A DNA stretch of 64,000 nt from Bryoerythrophyllum caledonicum. Its lineage: Eukaryota; Streptophyta; Bryopsida; Pottiales; Pottiaceae. The position numbers and the translations under genes were made by a program. The notes under the pieces were generated by a model, which was not told where the DNA came from, made no database searches, and saw only the letters and a list, made by a program, of their open reading frames with translations. Each line of letters begins with the position of its first letter. Position 1 is the first letter of the stretch. The stretch is from contig OZ020515.1 of assembly GCA_963971425.1 (NCBI GenBank), positions 4,766,678 to 4,830,677 on the forward strand. Reading direction: 5' to 3'. Of this stretch, positions 32,790-44,149 are shown piece after piece.

Positions 32790-35680
32790 ATAATTGATTT
32801 GTAAAGTGCAATTTTTGACCTCCATGCATGGATAGATGCAGGAATCAGACTCTTTACAATTTTTAAGCTTTCAAGCATAGGATCTTTTATCTAAATCTAT
32901 CTAGAAGTATTGTTGTACATTTCATCTATAGGATGTGCATCATTTTTGAGATTATAACATTTGAAAATTGTCCTCAAGAATTTATTGTGCTCTTAGAAGC
33001 TTGAAATTACAAAACTACAATTTTCTACCACTATGTGTTTATTGAAGCATGGATCATATATTTTTTGTTTCTTATAATTTGAACTATATGATCTCAAAGA
33101 TGATTATAACAAAAAAATATTGATTCAAATTTCAACCCTAACATGTGCACCAGATTTGAGATCATAACCCAGAAAATGACGGACATTCAAAAATCCATTC
33201 CCCAAATTTCTGCAAACCAGCCAATATTTATCAGTTTCATCCATTCAAAATTTTTCATCCAACATGAAAATCTCATCCTTCACTGCCAGATACATCCATC
33301 TCATCCTTCATTGTCGGATACATCCATCTCATCCTTCACTGCCGGATACATCCATCCGAGACGCCTAATTTTCATCCAACAGTTGAAAAACATCCACAGA
33401 ACCTATTTCATCCACACAAATTTGTCATCCGAAATAATTTTCATAGACTGTATTATTTCATCTAGATTTTCTATGTCATCCAAAGTGTATGACGTGGCAG
33501 GGGGTCCATCCCCACAACCCTTTATTTTGAAAACTGCCCATCTAAAATTCAGTGAAATTTATTTTGTCAACTTCAAAAAATTCCCAAAATTCGAGTTTTA
33601 CTCCGATTGCGTTGAAATTTGTTTTGGTGATACTTCTCATTTACCTCAACATATCTACCATTCGGATTTCCAATTGGACACATTTAGATTACCCTTTTCA
33701 TAGTTTCTATTCTGGAGAATGAAAGACAATTTCAGCACACCCCCTTTCACAAAATCAAGGATTTGTTCCACTTCCAAAGCCCGTATGAGGCTCAAACTTT
33801 GTGAGCTTATACCTTACTTCCATACCTAAAGGAAATGATGATCCTCTATGGATCAAATGTGTTTACAAATTATACTTTTTGGGCATCAAAACTTAGGTAT
33901 ACCCTCGGGGAAGTGTCAAAAAAAACTTTTACAGTGACTTCAAACGTTATAATCTTGCAATTCGTACGGTGGATTGTGCTCAAATTTTGCATACACCTTT
34001 TTGGGTAAGGTAGTTACAAGATCCTACGGTTTTATATTCAATATCATGTCTAAATTTAGAAAACAGTAGGTTTCTATCAGTAGGGGTATGTTTTTGGCAG
34101 TTTTGGCTCCAAAAACACCATGGTTAGTTAGGGGTTAAAATGGTTGAACTAATGCGTTGCAAAGCAAGCGCCAACTGCTAGTATGTATTTGAAAATACAA
34201 TCTCATTATTGAAGTTTCGTTTCACAACATATTAGGATTCTCAATCCATGAAAGATATTTGATAGTTTTCAAAATTAGATTTTTAATTTGAAGCCCCCTC
34301 ATCCAATCACTAGATTCCAATCTACTTAGATATTTATTTAAACTCACTATTTTATCCATGATATTGCCATTAGGCCAAAATCTATGCATGTCTTTTAAAT
34401 AATATTAATTTTTTTGAACATATAAAAACTTTGGAATTATATTTTTGGTTTTTATATATGTGCTATCACGAAAAGAAGAAGATTAAAAATTGCAACTCAA
34501 TTGTTTAATCATAAATCTTCCGAAAACAAGAAATTAAAAAAATAAAATTGTATAATCCCAGTGTCTTTGATTTGCGTTCACTACAAGAAGTTTTTGAGTA
34601 TGATATATACAAGCCTATAGAGTAGGTGCAAAATGTATATAACACTAAAGGACCAAAGTCTCCTTCGGGGGGATTTCTGATTTTGGGCAGGTTCCTAAAA
34701 CTCAAAAAAAAATAAAAATTCTCTAAATTTTTTATTCTAGATTGCCTCTCATAAGAGCTTCGTAGACGTATTTTTATTTCATTTTTTGGATTTGTGGTTT
34801 GATGGTTAGTACAACTTAAAGCCAAAAGTGGGAACACCGGGCACCTCCAAAATTGTTGACAAAAGTTTCTATTGACATTGAGATTTTTCACACATATATA
34901 TAATATTTCCTTTTTTGGAAATTTTCAATAAAAAAATCTTGTCTTTAGTGTAAAATGGCATTTTATTCCAAGTCAAACATTTTCACACATTGTCGGGCAA
35001 CGGGGGAAAAAACTTCATCTTTTCTACATAATACCTAGAGATCTTCAAATTTTTCACTTTTTATTTTTTCAACAACAATATGTGGTGAAAACCTTCTTAT
35101 TGACCGTTTGGATTATCATTTGAATACATACGTAGTTCACAAAAAAATAAAACGTGAAATGGCAATCATTGAACCTCCACTCCTTGCACACTTGTTTTGA
35201 ATATGCTACACCCCTTTTCTACCTCTAAAAATTGGTGTGTTGGGAAATAACATCATGCTTAAGACAATGGTAAAATATTTAGACCTTGTACAATGCAAAA
35301 ATTTGATAGGCAAAGAACCAAATCAAATGGACAAATTATAAATTGAAATGAGAAATTTTAGGCTAAAATCAAAATTTTAGCTGCTTTGGTCTTCCCAAGA
35401 TGAGATTTGTGTAAAACCCATATATTACAGTTTTAACTTAGTTGCATTTTGGAAGATAATGGACAAGGTAACCTTTTGTATCCAATGAGAACTCATAATC
35501 AACACCAATAAAATTAGGGTGCACAATTGACTTCCATCCCATTACCACCTATTTAGCTCCAAGTGAAGGTTAGCGACTCAAAAGAATCCCGTACTTTTTG
35601 CAATTAGTGTACGTGTTTAAATTTAGTGTTCACTACACAAAATGCGAATTTTAGTTTAGTATTTATATAAAAGAGATATA
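32790..35680. other. AT-rich spacer inside giant element; no gene recognised
   Basis: Contains three 30-bp tandem units (CATCCATCTCATCCTTCACTG type, about 33270-33360). Sequence at about 31310-31390 recurs in direct orientation at 35595-35650 (CACTACACTAAATG-type DNA), bracketing the dioxygenase-like gene. A 30-bp piece near 34365 (TTAGGCCAAAATCTATG) also occurs at 28710. Frames in this interval are short and without recognisable motifs. Confidence 0.5.
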
Positions 35681-35689
35681 CTCGTCGAA

Positions 35690-36063
35690 AAAACCAGAAA
35701 AAGGTCACAATCCTGTGTGAATGGCGCCCCCACGACCGACCTTCAGGCGCCGACCCAAACGTCCCCAAGAAGCGCAGCGACCGGAGGACGGTCAAAAACC
35801 TAGAAAATATCGCAAATCCGGTGTGAACAGCGCCGACACGACCGACCTCCAGGCGCCGTCCTGAAATTTCCTCTCTCGATGAAGCGCAGCGACTGGCGGA
35901 CGGGAGAGTAGACCGCGACGGTGGGAGACGAAGGGAGTCCCTTTTCATCTTCTTGCGTGCGACGCCGAAGCGCAGGCGCACCACCACATAGCCACAGATC
36001 CAACGCGGAAGCGCAGGCGCACCACCGCACAGCCACAGATCCATCGCCGCACGCCATCACGAG
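35690..36063 (+). promoter_or_regulatory. GC-rich 5' region and likely non-coding first exon
   Basis: A sharp switch from AT-rich to GC-rich DNA (GGCGCC motifs) ends in CACGAG followed by GTAAGCC at 36064, a good splice donor. It looks like a promoter and first exon of a plant gene captured in the element. An internal duplication (GTGTGAA-GGCGCC-CGACCGACCT) occurs at about 35715 and 35820. Downstream (36064-36960) are minisatellite-like GGTTTAGGTTGATCG repeats and intron-like sequence. Confidence 0.4.
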
Positions 36064-36657
36064 GTAAGCCTACGCCGAGAGGCCTGTGAGTTTGAAGTTT
36101 GAGGTTTCGTGGGATCGCTGGTTTCATGGTTTAGGTTGATTGCTGGTTTAGGGTTGATCGCTGGTTTCGTGGAATCGCTGGTTTAGGTTGATCGTTGGTT
36201 AAAGGTTGAGAATCACTAGAAGAAGGGTCGGAGTTGATTGCGTTCTGAAGGTTTGAGGTTGAGGTTTTTGAGGTTTCGGCTTCAGAGAAGTTCTGGAGGT
36301 TGAGGTTAGGGTTTGGGTGTCGTTGGTTGCGATTGGTGATGTTGGATTTGTCTGTGAGTTTTCTGAGTGTAGATTATGAGCATTTATGTGTTTATGTGTT
36401 GAAACTTGTGTCGTGAATCAGTGTTGTGTTGTGAATCAGTGTTGATTCATGAATCAGTGAATCAGTATTGACGTGAATCAGTGCTTTAATTATTTCGATT
36501 TTTTTTCTCGGTGATCTAACGGCTCGTGATCTGGCAGTGACCGGCCCTCAACATTGTTCGCATGATCAGGCAGTGACCGTTCTCAAGACTGTTGACGTGA
36601 ATCAGTGCTTGATTTCTTTTGAGATATTTTTGGCACATACGGTTAGCCTTCTTGCCT

Positions 36658-36767
36658 GCCACAGCTTTTATCTAGAGATTTTCCTGTATCTGGTGCTAGC
36701 TGAATTGTGATTGCCACAGCTTTTATCTAGAGATTTTCCTGTATCTGGTGCTAGCTGAATTGTGACT
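36658..36767 (+). repeat. 55-bp tandem duplication
   Basis: GCCACAGCTTTTATCTAGAG starts at 36658 and again at 36713, with two essentially identical copies head to tail. Confidence 0.9.
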
Positions 36768-36980
36768 CCTAGACTCTATGCTAAGTATCTTCAGCGTAGT
36801 CAATATTAATAACATGACACTGTTTACGGCTACAGGCAGAACTGTGCCTACTTCGTCAATGAACCAGTTCTCTTCCTGTAAACTACCAATTCTTAAGATG
36901 ACAAAGGATCAAAGAAACACCTTGCTGAATTCCGCTGCAATCTTGTCTCTGTCTGTGATTTCCAATTGTGTCGTTTTCAG

Positions 36981-37110
36981 CTGCTCATAGAGGTGAACGA
37001 ATGCTCTTAATGCAGGCAACCAGCTCTGGTTCCAAGGACCAAGAGGATGTGAATTCCCTCGAAAAGAAGATTATGAATAATCTGCAACTCTCGTACGAGG
37101 AAACCGTTCA
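36981..37110 (+). other. Exon-like captured segment, gene unknown
   Basis: TTTTCAG precedes 36981, and a second acceptor-like TGCAG occurs before 37015. The frame reading SGSKDQEDVNSLEKKIMNN then LQLSYEETVQ ends at a good donor (CAA then GTGAGT). This is the pattern of a real exon, but I do not recognise the protein. It may belong with the first exon at 35690-36063 rather than with the ANGUSTIFOLIA piece that follows. Confidence 0.4.
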
Positions 37111-37758
37111 AGTGAGTCTCCATGCTAGCTGCATTGAAGGTTTGAAATTGTTAATTTGCTGAGAACTGACTTGTACTTAGGTTATCTGATTACTCCTGTC
37201 TTTGTGGGGTCCAACAGTCAGCGATTTCATGCTTGCAATCAATTCTTTTGGAGGACTTCAAGCCCACTGAAATTGAGGTGTTATTTCGTCCCTGAGGCTT
37301 AATTTGAGTACTTCTGTGACTTCATGAAAAACAGTAGAAAAAATCATCATCTCCAATTCTTAAGCTTAAAACAGTTCTTTACTTTAAGTGATGTATGTGT
37401 AAGGATGATGTATGCATACTGGAAGCTGCAAAAAGTCTTTGTAAATTATAGCATAGACTGGGTGTCTCCAAATACAGTACTGTTTTGAAGGCTTTCAGTG
37501 AATCCACTCGAGTTTGCTGGAATTTATTGTTTGAGATCAACATATGGATGAGTTGTTGAAGCTATCGCATGTCATGGTAGTGCAGCTGTTGAATGGTGTG
37601 GGTAGTGTCTCAAACCTTCTGAATTCTAATAATGTATCTTTTACCCTCAAATTCTAGGAGAGGGTTACATTCCACAGCATAAAGCTTGTATTTTTTTCAT
37701 ATGTGGTTGCATCAAGCTGTTTCATTTTTTATGATCCTTCCTAACTTTGCTTTTTCAG

Positions 37759-38287
37759 TGCTCGGAGCCAAGAAATTGAACAGCTTGAAGGAGCTGCTCG
37801 CTACCAGTGACATAATCACGCTGCATTGTGCGCTTACTAACAACACTCTGCAGCTCATCAATGCGGACAGTCTCCAGCACATCAAACCAGGTTCGTGCTT
37901 AGTGAGCCTCATCAAGCAAACTGGATTAGGTTATGCTAATAAATTCAGGTGTGGATTCAATTATGGTCTCTGATGACCAGTGGTTCTGGACAGGTGTGGT
38001 AGTGGTGATTGTGAGTAGCAGCCACCTGCTGGACGATTGTGCGTTGAAGGAGGTGCTCATCAGTGGCACTGTTGCTGGCGTTGCCTTGGATGTTATTGAA
38101 GGGCCCTAAAGGCTTGAAGCTTGGGTACATGATCTTGCGCGTGACTTCCCTTGTCTTTCTGTACTCAACTTCATTTTATATTGTTGTTCTCCTTCCACGG
38201 GTGAGAGAGATGCCGAACGTGCTAATCCTTCCGTGTAGTGCAGACTACAGTGAAGAGGTCTTGGCGGAGATACGGTCAAATGCTTGA
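37759..38287 (+). pseudogene. AN: ANGUSTIFOLIA (plant CtBP) gene fragment with premature stop
   Basis: Three pieces match the dehydrogenase-like domain of ANGUSTIFOLIA in order. They are SLKELLATSDIITLHCALTN to LQHIKPG (37759-37908, after acceptor TTTTTCAG), SSHLLDDCALKEVLISGT to ALDVIEGP (about 38014-38106), and VREMPNVLILP with SADYSEEVLAEIRSNA (38201-38284). A TAA at 38107-38109 replaces the Gln of the conserved EGPQ. About 100 bp of extra sequence separates the first two pieces. Upstream and downstream exons of the gene are absent. Intron-like sequence is retained, so capture was at DNA level. The intact protein is a cytoplasmic/trans-Golgi and nuclear regulator of cell shape; this copy is non-functional. 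Confidence 0.8.
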
Positions 38288-38611
38288 CTCTAGGAAGAAG
38301 TTGCATTCACAGTTATACGGGTTCACCTTGGGATGAAATCCTTGTGATGTTGTAATTTATTGTAAGTTGGGAGTTGATAGGTTTTCAAGTTGTAGAGTTT
38401 CGGCCACTCATCTTAGTTTTGAGTTTCTAATAGTGATTGGATTACGATTCAAAGAGGGGACATTTTGTCACTGAAGCAGCTCTCTTGTGTGAAATACCTC
38501 AAGCCATTTGTTTGAAGATTCAAGAGGTTGCAAAAAATGGAAACGAGGTACGTAGACTCCTACGGAACTTGCAATTTGAATGAATTTTGTAATTTCTCAT
38601 TCATATAATTT

Positions 38612-39264
38612 GTGCATATTTAGCTCGAGTCGAGCTGAATATGCACAATTGGTTGATCACGAGATGCATATTCAGCTCGGGTAGAGCTGAATGTGCACAT
38701 TCAGCTTTGAATGATGTTTATATTCAGCTCGATTCGAGCTGAATGTGCAGCATATGATGAGCTTTGTGTGCACATTCAGCTCGGGTAGAGCTGAATGTGC
38801 ACGTTCAGGTTTGAATGATGTGCATATTCAGCTCGACTCGAGTGGAATGTGTAGTGAATGATGAGCTTTTAGTGCACATTCAGCTCGACTAGAGCTGAAT
38901 ATGCACTTCTGGCTCATTAGTGTGTGCGCAAGTGATTGATAATAATGTGCACATTAAGCTAGAGTCGAGCTGAATGTGCATCTAAATTTCAGCTATGTGT
39001 GCACATTCAGCTCGACTCGAGCTGAATATGCACGTTCAGTTCATAAGTACATGGGTGTTACATTATTATTAATCAGCACATTTAGCTCGACAAGAGCTGA
39101 ATGTACAATTGAAATGGTCAAATACTTTAAACACACGCAAGTGGTAATGCAATACTTAAAACTTAATGACGGTGGTAATGCAATACTTAAAACTTAATGA
39201 CGAAACCACACTTGTGCAAGTCAGTGTTGTATTGCATATTCAGCTCGATGCGAGCTGAATATGC
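38612..39264. repeat. Ten dispersed palindromes in presumed 5' intron
   Basis: Copies start near 38612, 38664, 38720, 38768, 38820, 38872, 38947, 38999, 39076 and 39234. Most are flanked by GTGCA...TGCAC, so the fully extended unit is about 35 bp. They differ at the centre (CGAGTCG, CGGGTAG, CGACTCG, CGACTAG) with compensating and non-compensating changes. Spacings are multiples close to 52 bp for several neighbours. All lie between the ANGUSTIFOLIA fragment and the splice acceptor at 39338. Confidence 0.9.
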
Positions 39265-39345
39265 ATACTTGAGAAAAAATTGTAATGCATTGAGTACGCA
39301 TAGTAAAAATCTGACTTCACTTACGGACTCCTTTGCAGAAATCCA

Positions 39346-42300
39346 ATGAATGACCAAGAGGTCCTAGAGCAATACTATAAACCAACAAGTATTGTGATCG
39401 AGTCCGACGACGGAGAGGAGCACGAGTTACTCAACTGCTACGAGCTTCGAGATCCAGAGAGGCATGAGGCGTGGGGGTTCGAACATATCGGTCACTCTAA
39501 CAGCCTGGTGTTGACTCATAAATTTCGAGGCATGGATATGTTCTTGCACGTTTCACCGAATGAGAAGATAATCAAGTTTGACCACCACAAGAAATTTCTC
39601 GTGGTTAAAAGTGAGACGACAACTGAAAGTAGTCTTCAGTACACGGTTCTCATCGACTGCATGACTCAAGTCTTCAGCCTTGATCCATTTCTCGACAGTA
39701 TTGAGAACTCATTGTTTGAGTCAATAAAAAAGGACGTCCTCAAACAACAGGACGAAGATTACTGGAAGAGCAGCATTGGTGGGCCTCTTCGTGCTAAAGC
39801 TTTGTCATCGAAGTTGACAAGTCTCCTCCATGCAATGGCGATGAAGGTTCTTCAAAACTCGCAGACCTCATCCGAGATGACTCCAGTGGAGATCTCTCGT
39901 AGGACCGAGAGTGGCATCGTTAGCCAAGGCGGTAACACTGGACAGAGGACTGCAGCGGCTCGAACTGGTAAGGCAAATCCGAGGAAGTCGTTGTCTGCAA
40001 ACCCAACGCCACCGAAGAGGCAGCGTCGATCACTTGCTCCGGAGGCTTCAACTCGAAGAGTACTTAAAACTAGTGCAAAAAACCAAGAAGTTGGTAAGCC
40101 AGACGGTGAGGCCAGCATCGTCTCTGCGATCACCGATCTGCCGCACGAGTTGCGACCTGGAGAAGCCATTGACTACGGAAATACATCCGAGGTGTACGAA
40201 AAGCTCTGGACAGATTGCCAAGACTGCTTCCTCTACGACCCTGACATGAAGAAGGAGCTGGACGTGCGGCAGTTATCACCAGCACTAGAGGACTGGACGA
40301 TTCGGGCCTTTGAAAAGAAAGGCATGGACGTGGTAATGAATTACCTCATCAACATGCCCGATAAATCCATCAAGCAGACGCTTTGTGTTATGCCGATAAC
40401 AAACAAGAAGCCTGATGGAGACTGGGAAGACATTCAAAAGGGAAAGTTCTACATCATAAATAGTCAACATAGCGTGGCGGCAAGCTTAGCAATGATGGCG
40501 GATGAATCTATTGATGAGACCACAGTGAGGCACTTTCGCGTATGGAAGTGCTTTGTCGTATGGTCCGATGACAAAGAGAAGCTGCGTAAGATCTCGGCAT
40601 TCTACAACCGAGTCGATCACTTGTCCGTCTTCAAGCCAACGTGGTCGACCAACATCCTGTCTGCACGGTCGACATGGACAAATCTAGGTCGCCCAACACC
40701 ACCACAGAAGAAGAATACGCCGGGTGGCCGTGGAGCTCCAAGAGCCAACGACAAGGCGTATAAGGTTAGCAATCCTGATTGCGATTGCATATTTAGCTCG
40801 AATCGAGCTGAATATGCAAATCCTTGTGAATGCATATTCAGCTCGACTCGAGCTGAATATGCAAACCCTTGCGAATGCATATTTAGCTCGACTTGAGCTG
40901 AATATGCACATCCATGTCAACAATTGTTCACTTTTACTAACACTATTGTTTTGCCTCCTGCAAGAGTTCATTGAGGCCATTCAACGTCGGTTTGCCTGCA
41001 TTGACGTTGCAAAGAACCAGCAGTATGCTAGCAAATCTAGTCAGGTTCCTCAGCTGACTCTCTCAAATGAGGTAAAGATTATCACGTCGCCTGATTCTAC
41101 TTTCAATCTCTGGCGAGATGTGATGGCCGCAAGTGCTCAAGGCGACTTGATTGACGTTGACACCAACCCCCTTTGCAAATTCAAAGACAACCTGAAGTCG
41201 ACGCCAACGAAGGATGGTGGTTTGAATCGAGAGTTCTTCAAGTGGCTCAATGGCCTCACTGATGCAGATCATGTGAAGTTGTTGAACCATATTTTGAACC
41301 GCAGCGGACCAAAACGGCGACTGCAGTACCCGAAGGTGGTCATCAAGACACCAACCAGCGTATTGGATAGTAACTACACGGTTGGGGATTGGATCGAGGG
41401 GCGCAAGAGGAAGAACGTCGTCCGAAGGGAGTTGCAGAAACTAAAGCCTAGTCTTGCATTTTTTGATGCAAACAAAAATTTGGTTCCTGGAAACTGGAAG
41501 CGTTTTAAGCGCGAATATCACTTCTCATCCGCAACCATGAGGGTGCTTGTCGATCAATCCGGTGAGGCATTCTTCACTGAGGCGCGACAGCTTCGGAGCA
41601 AGAACAAGTCTGCGGAGGAGCTATCGCCATACGCGGAAGCTTGGTTTAAGTTGTTCTTGGACAAGCGCCAACACTTTGAAGAAGCGTCTGGGTTTGCATA
41701 CATTCGGAAGTACAACATCATCAATGATGCGTTGGGTGTGTGGCCCGAAAACACATGGGATCCCCACGGCGAAAAGCCTCGGCTTGCATTGATTGATTTC
41801 AGATCAGCTCCCGGGCAAGATTTGAAGCCATCATCAACGGTGGCTAATCCATTCTTCAAGGACTTCATGGAGGCATTGCGGACTGGAGGCAGCCCTACAC
41901 TGACAGACCCAGATGTTTGGCTATGGATTTGTGGGACCAAGACAGAGGAGAGGCAAGTCTTCTTCATAACCGAGAAGTCCTCATTTGTGGACGAATACGT
42001 GACATACAGTTCCGCATACATTCCTGGTAAGTATGAGCGGCTCGATGATGTGCCGTTAGGCAACAAGTTGTCGAAAGATGCTGTGGAACTTCTTTGGCTA
42101 GTCCGTAAGCCATTTGCTCGCCCAAACTTAGTTACAAAGGAGTATGTCTATCCGCTTCATGTTGCAAACACCAAGGCCCGCAAGTACAACGAGTTGGAGT
42201 ATCGTGTAAACACTACTGAGTTCACGATGGAGTTCTACTTTCAAGTACTCAAAGAATGGTGGAAACCCGGGGACTTAGTCTCCTCTGCCTTTGGAGGCTC

Positions 42301-43596
42301 AAAGTTTCTTATTGCATCTATGGTTCGAATTTATGCCGAGCTCTCATGTTTGCATATTCAGCTTGACTTGAATTGAATATGCAAGTGCTTCTCGATCATT
42401 AGTTCTGAGTTGCATATTCAGCTCGAGTCGAGCTGAATATGCAAGTAGTGTAGTTTCATGGAATGCAAATATATGATGCTTAAGTTAGTTTGATTGATTG
42501 CTAGTGTCTTTGGTGTGCCTTGCAGATCGAATCTCTAGAGTGTGCCTACATTTGCGAGACTTCTGAGAGTGATCGGTACGAAAGCAAGGCCAAGTTGGCT
42601 TTGTCTCTATGCAAAGCGGATTTCGTTGCCGACGGTTATCCAGTTGACGAGACAAAATATCCTGTTAAGCCCCCTCGTGGTAAGGGTAAGGGAAAGAGAC
42701 GAGTTGATGACGACGATGATAATGAGGAAGATGATGATGAGCAACCTACTGTGGATGTTATGAGGTCAGATGTTGCTGTAGCTGAGCCATCAGACCCCGC
42801 TTCTGCTCGCGTTAATGAAGGCGTAGATACTGGTGTATTTTGTGCGAATGATTATGAGGATCTTGCTCTTCGTCGGTCTAGTGTGATTGTAGGTGGTGCT
42901 GGTCCATCCAGCAATCGATCGCAGAGTAGGGCTGATTCCTCAGGTGGAAATACTGACGATGACGTTGAAGTGATGGCTTCTGCACCAATGCCCCCGCACA
43001 AGCGCCAACGAACTCCTGTGATGGTTAATTCGCCTGCGCTATCCACGTCCCCTCCCACGGCACAAGCCGATATGGCATTGAAGGTGGAGATGCTCTTAAA
43101 GAAGGTCAAGGAGCAAGAGAGGCTCAACCAAGAGTTGTCAAGACGGCAGGAAGAGCGCCAAGATGAGCTCCTTGCAACGCAGAGGGCCGACATGGAGCGG
43201 AACACGCAAGCGATGATCGCTTCTATGCTTGCAAGATTTGAACAGATGTTGCCACCGCAATCCAAGCCGATAGAGCATATTTTGAGTGCAACTCCTGAGG
43301 CGGCTGCAAGACCATCGTCTCAAGGCCCTATTGTTATAGAGACGGTCGCCTCGTTTGGAGAGACGTCTGTCCAACAGTCTTTGCTGACATCGGATCCGAA
43401 GACGTCTTCTCCTCTTTCACCGCCACAAGCGATAGCCTATGTTGGAGCCGAGCGCATGGTTTCCGCCGATCCCAGTGTTCAGCCAAACAATGTGATTCCG
43501 GTGGAAGAGACAGAAGTTGCTAATGAAGTCAACACACCGAGCAACAGTCAAGCATCTCCAGAACACTCTTCAGGTGGAATTCTCGATGAGAACTAG
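39346..43596 (+). CDS. ParB-like domain fused to degenerate DNA-methyltransferase-like domain (three exons)
   Basis: The acceptor CTTTGCAG ends at 39338 and the first ATG is at 39346. Exon 1 (39346-40764), intron (40765-40966), exon 2 (40967-42322), intron (42323-42525) and exon 3 (42526-43596) join in phase 0 and give about 1280 residues without a stop. Residues about 330-440 (KFYIINSQHSVAASLAMM, then VRHFRVWKCFVVW and KLRKISAFYNRVDH) resemble the ParB/sulfiredoxin-like fold, although the usual G-x-R signature reads NSQHS. Exon 2 ends with WWKPGDLVSSAFGGSKFL and continues IESLECAYICETSESDRYE, like motif I and the acidic loop of amino-DNA methyltransferases. The position expected for DPPY reads IDFRSAPG, so catalysis is doubtful. 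Exon 3 is acidic then coiled-coil (about 43080-43260). It may splice on to the FCP1-like exon. Confidence 0.6.
40787..40907. repeat. Three palindromes with 45-bp period inside intron 1
   Basis: Units start at 40787, 40832 and 40877, separated by AATCCTTGTGAA-like spacers. Together with spacers they make up about two thirds of the 202-bp intron, suggesting the intron grew by, or consists mainly of, palindrome units. Confidence 0.95.
42351..42443. repeat. Two palindromes inside intron 2
   Basis: Copies at 42351-42383 (GCTTGACTTGAATTG centre, partly decayed) and 42411-42443 (perfect AGCTCGAGTCGAGCT core with TGCATATTC arms). Both lie in the 203-bp intron between the methyltransferase-like motif I and the following acidic loop. 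Confidence 0.95.
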
Positions 43597-43903
43597 TATA
43601 TCGAGTATTCTTGTTGTTGTTAATTATATTTCCCCAATTATTTTCGTACATTAACTTCTGTTCGAAAATAATCTTGGATGTTTATTGTCCTTTTAAACCT
43701 TGGTTGAGTAAATTCGATGTTGCTTCCATTTCGAATCTCCTTAATCACTTCCCTTTGTTGTATATTGTTTTCGTCTTGATCCATTGATTTTTTATTTTTA
43801 GACTACACTTAAGTTAAAGTAAATGTACTGCAGATGAGTAGTAGTATATCTCTCTATGTTTTGATACGTTTAGTCCTTGTCCTAAAGTCATTGTTACTTC
43901 TAT

Positions 43904-43936
43904 TGCATATTCAGCTTGGCTCGAGCTAAATATGCA
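43904..43936. repeat. Palindrome between exon 3 and the FCP1-like exons
   Basis: TGCATATTCAGCTTGGC followed by the imperfect inverse. A further degraded relative (GTTAGAGTCGAGCTCAAT) lies near 44049-44072. Both fall in the interval 43574-44149, which would be an intron if the two genes are one. Confidence 0.85.
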
Positions 43937-44149
43937 TTACTTTTTGTATTTCATGTTGTTCTCCCTCTGTGTGCATCATGTTGAAATTCAAGTAGTCCTC
44001 TCCCTTGTGTGCATCCAATTGTTAAGTACTCATACACTTGCACAGTCAGTTAGAGTCGAGCTCAATGTTGATCATGTTTAGTATCAACTGCCGTTGCATT
44101 TTTGGGGCATGTTTGTTCATAACCTATAATTAAATGTGCTGAATTTCAG

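Noticed and set aside
33143-33703. 186-codon plus-strand ORF rich in Phe, Ile, His and Ser
   Set aside because: AT-rich composition, contains tandem 30-bp units (SSFTAGYIHP-type repeats), no domain and no splice context.
35604-36127. Overlapping minus-strand ORFs rich in Cys, Trp and Gly (for example MDLWLCGGAPALPRW)
   Set aside because: They lie opposite a GC-rich promoter/first-exon-like region with internal duplications. They have no domain and their composition is explained by the repeats.
39852-43374. Minus-strand ORFs of 75-170 codons within the ParB/methylase-like gene
   Set aside because: Antisense shadows of the long plus-strand coding exons.
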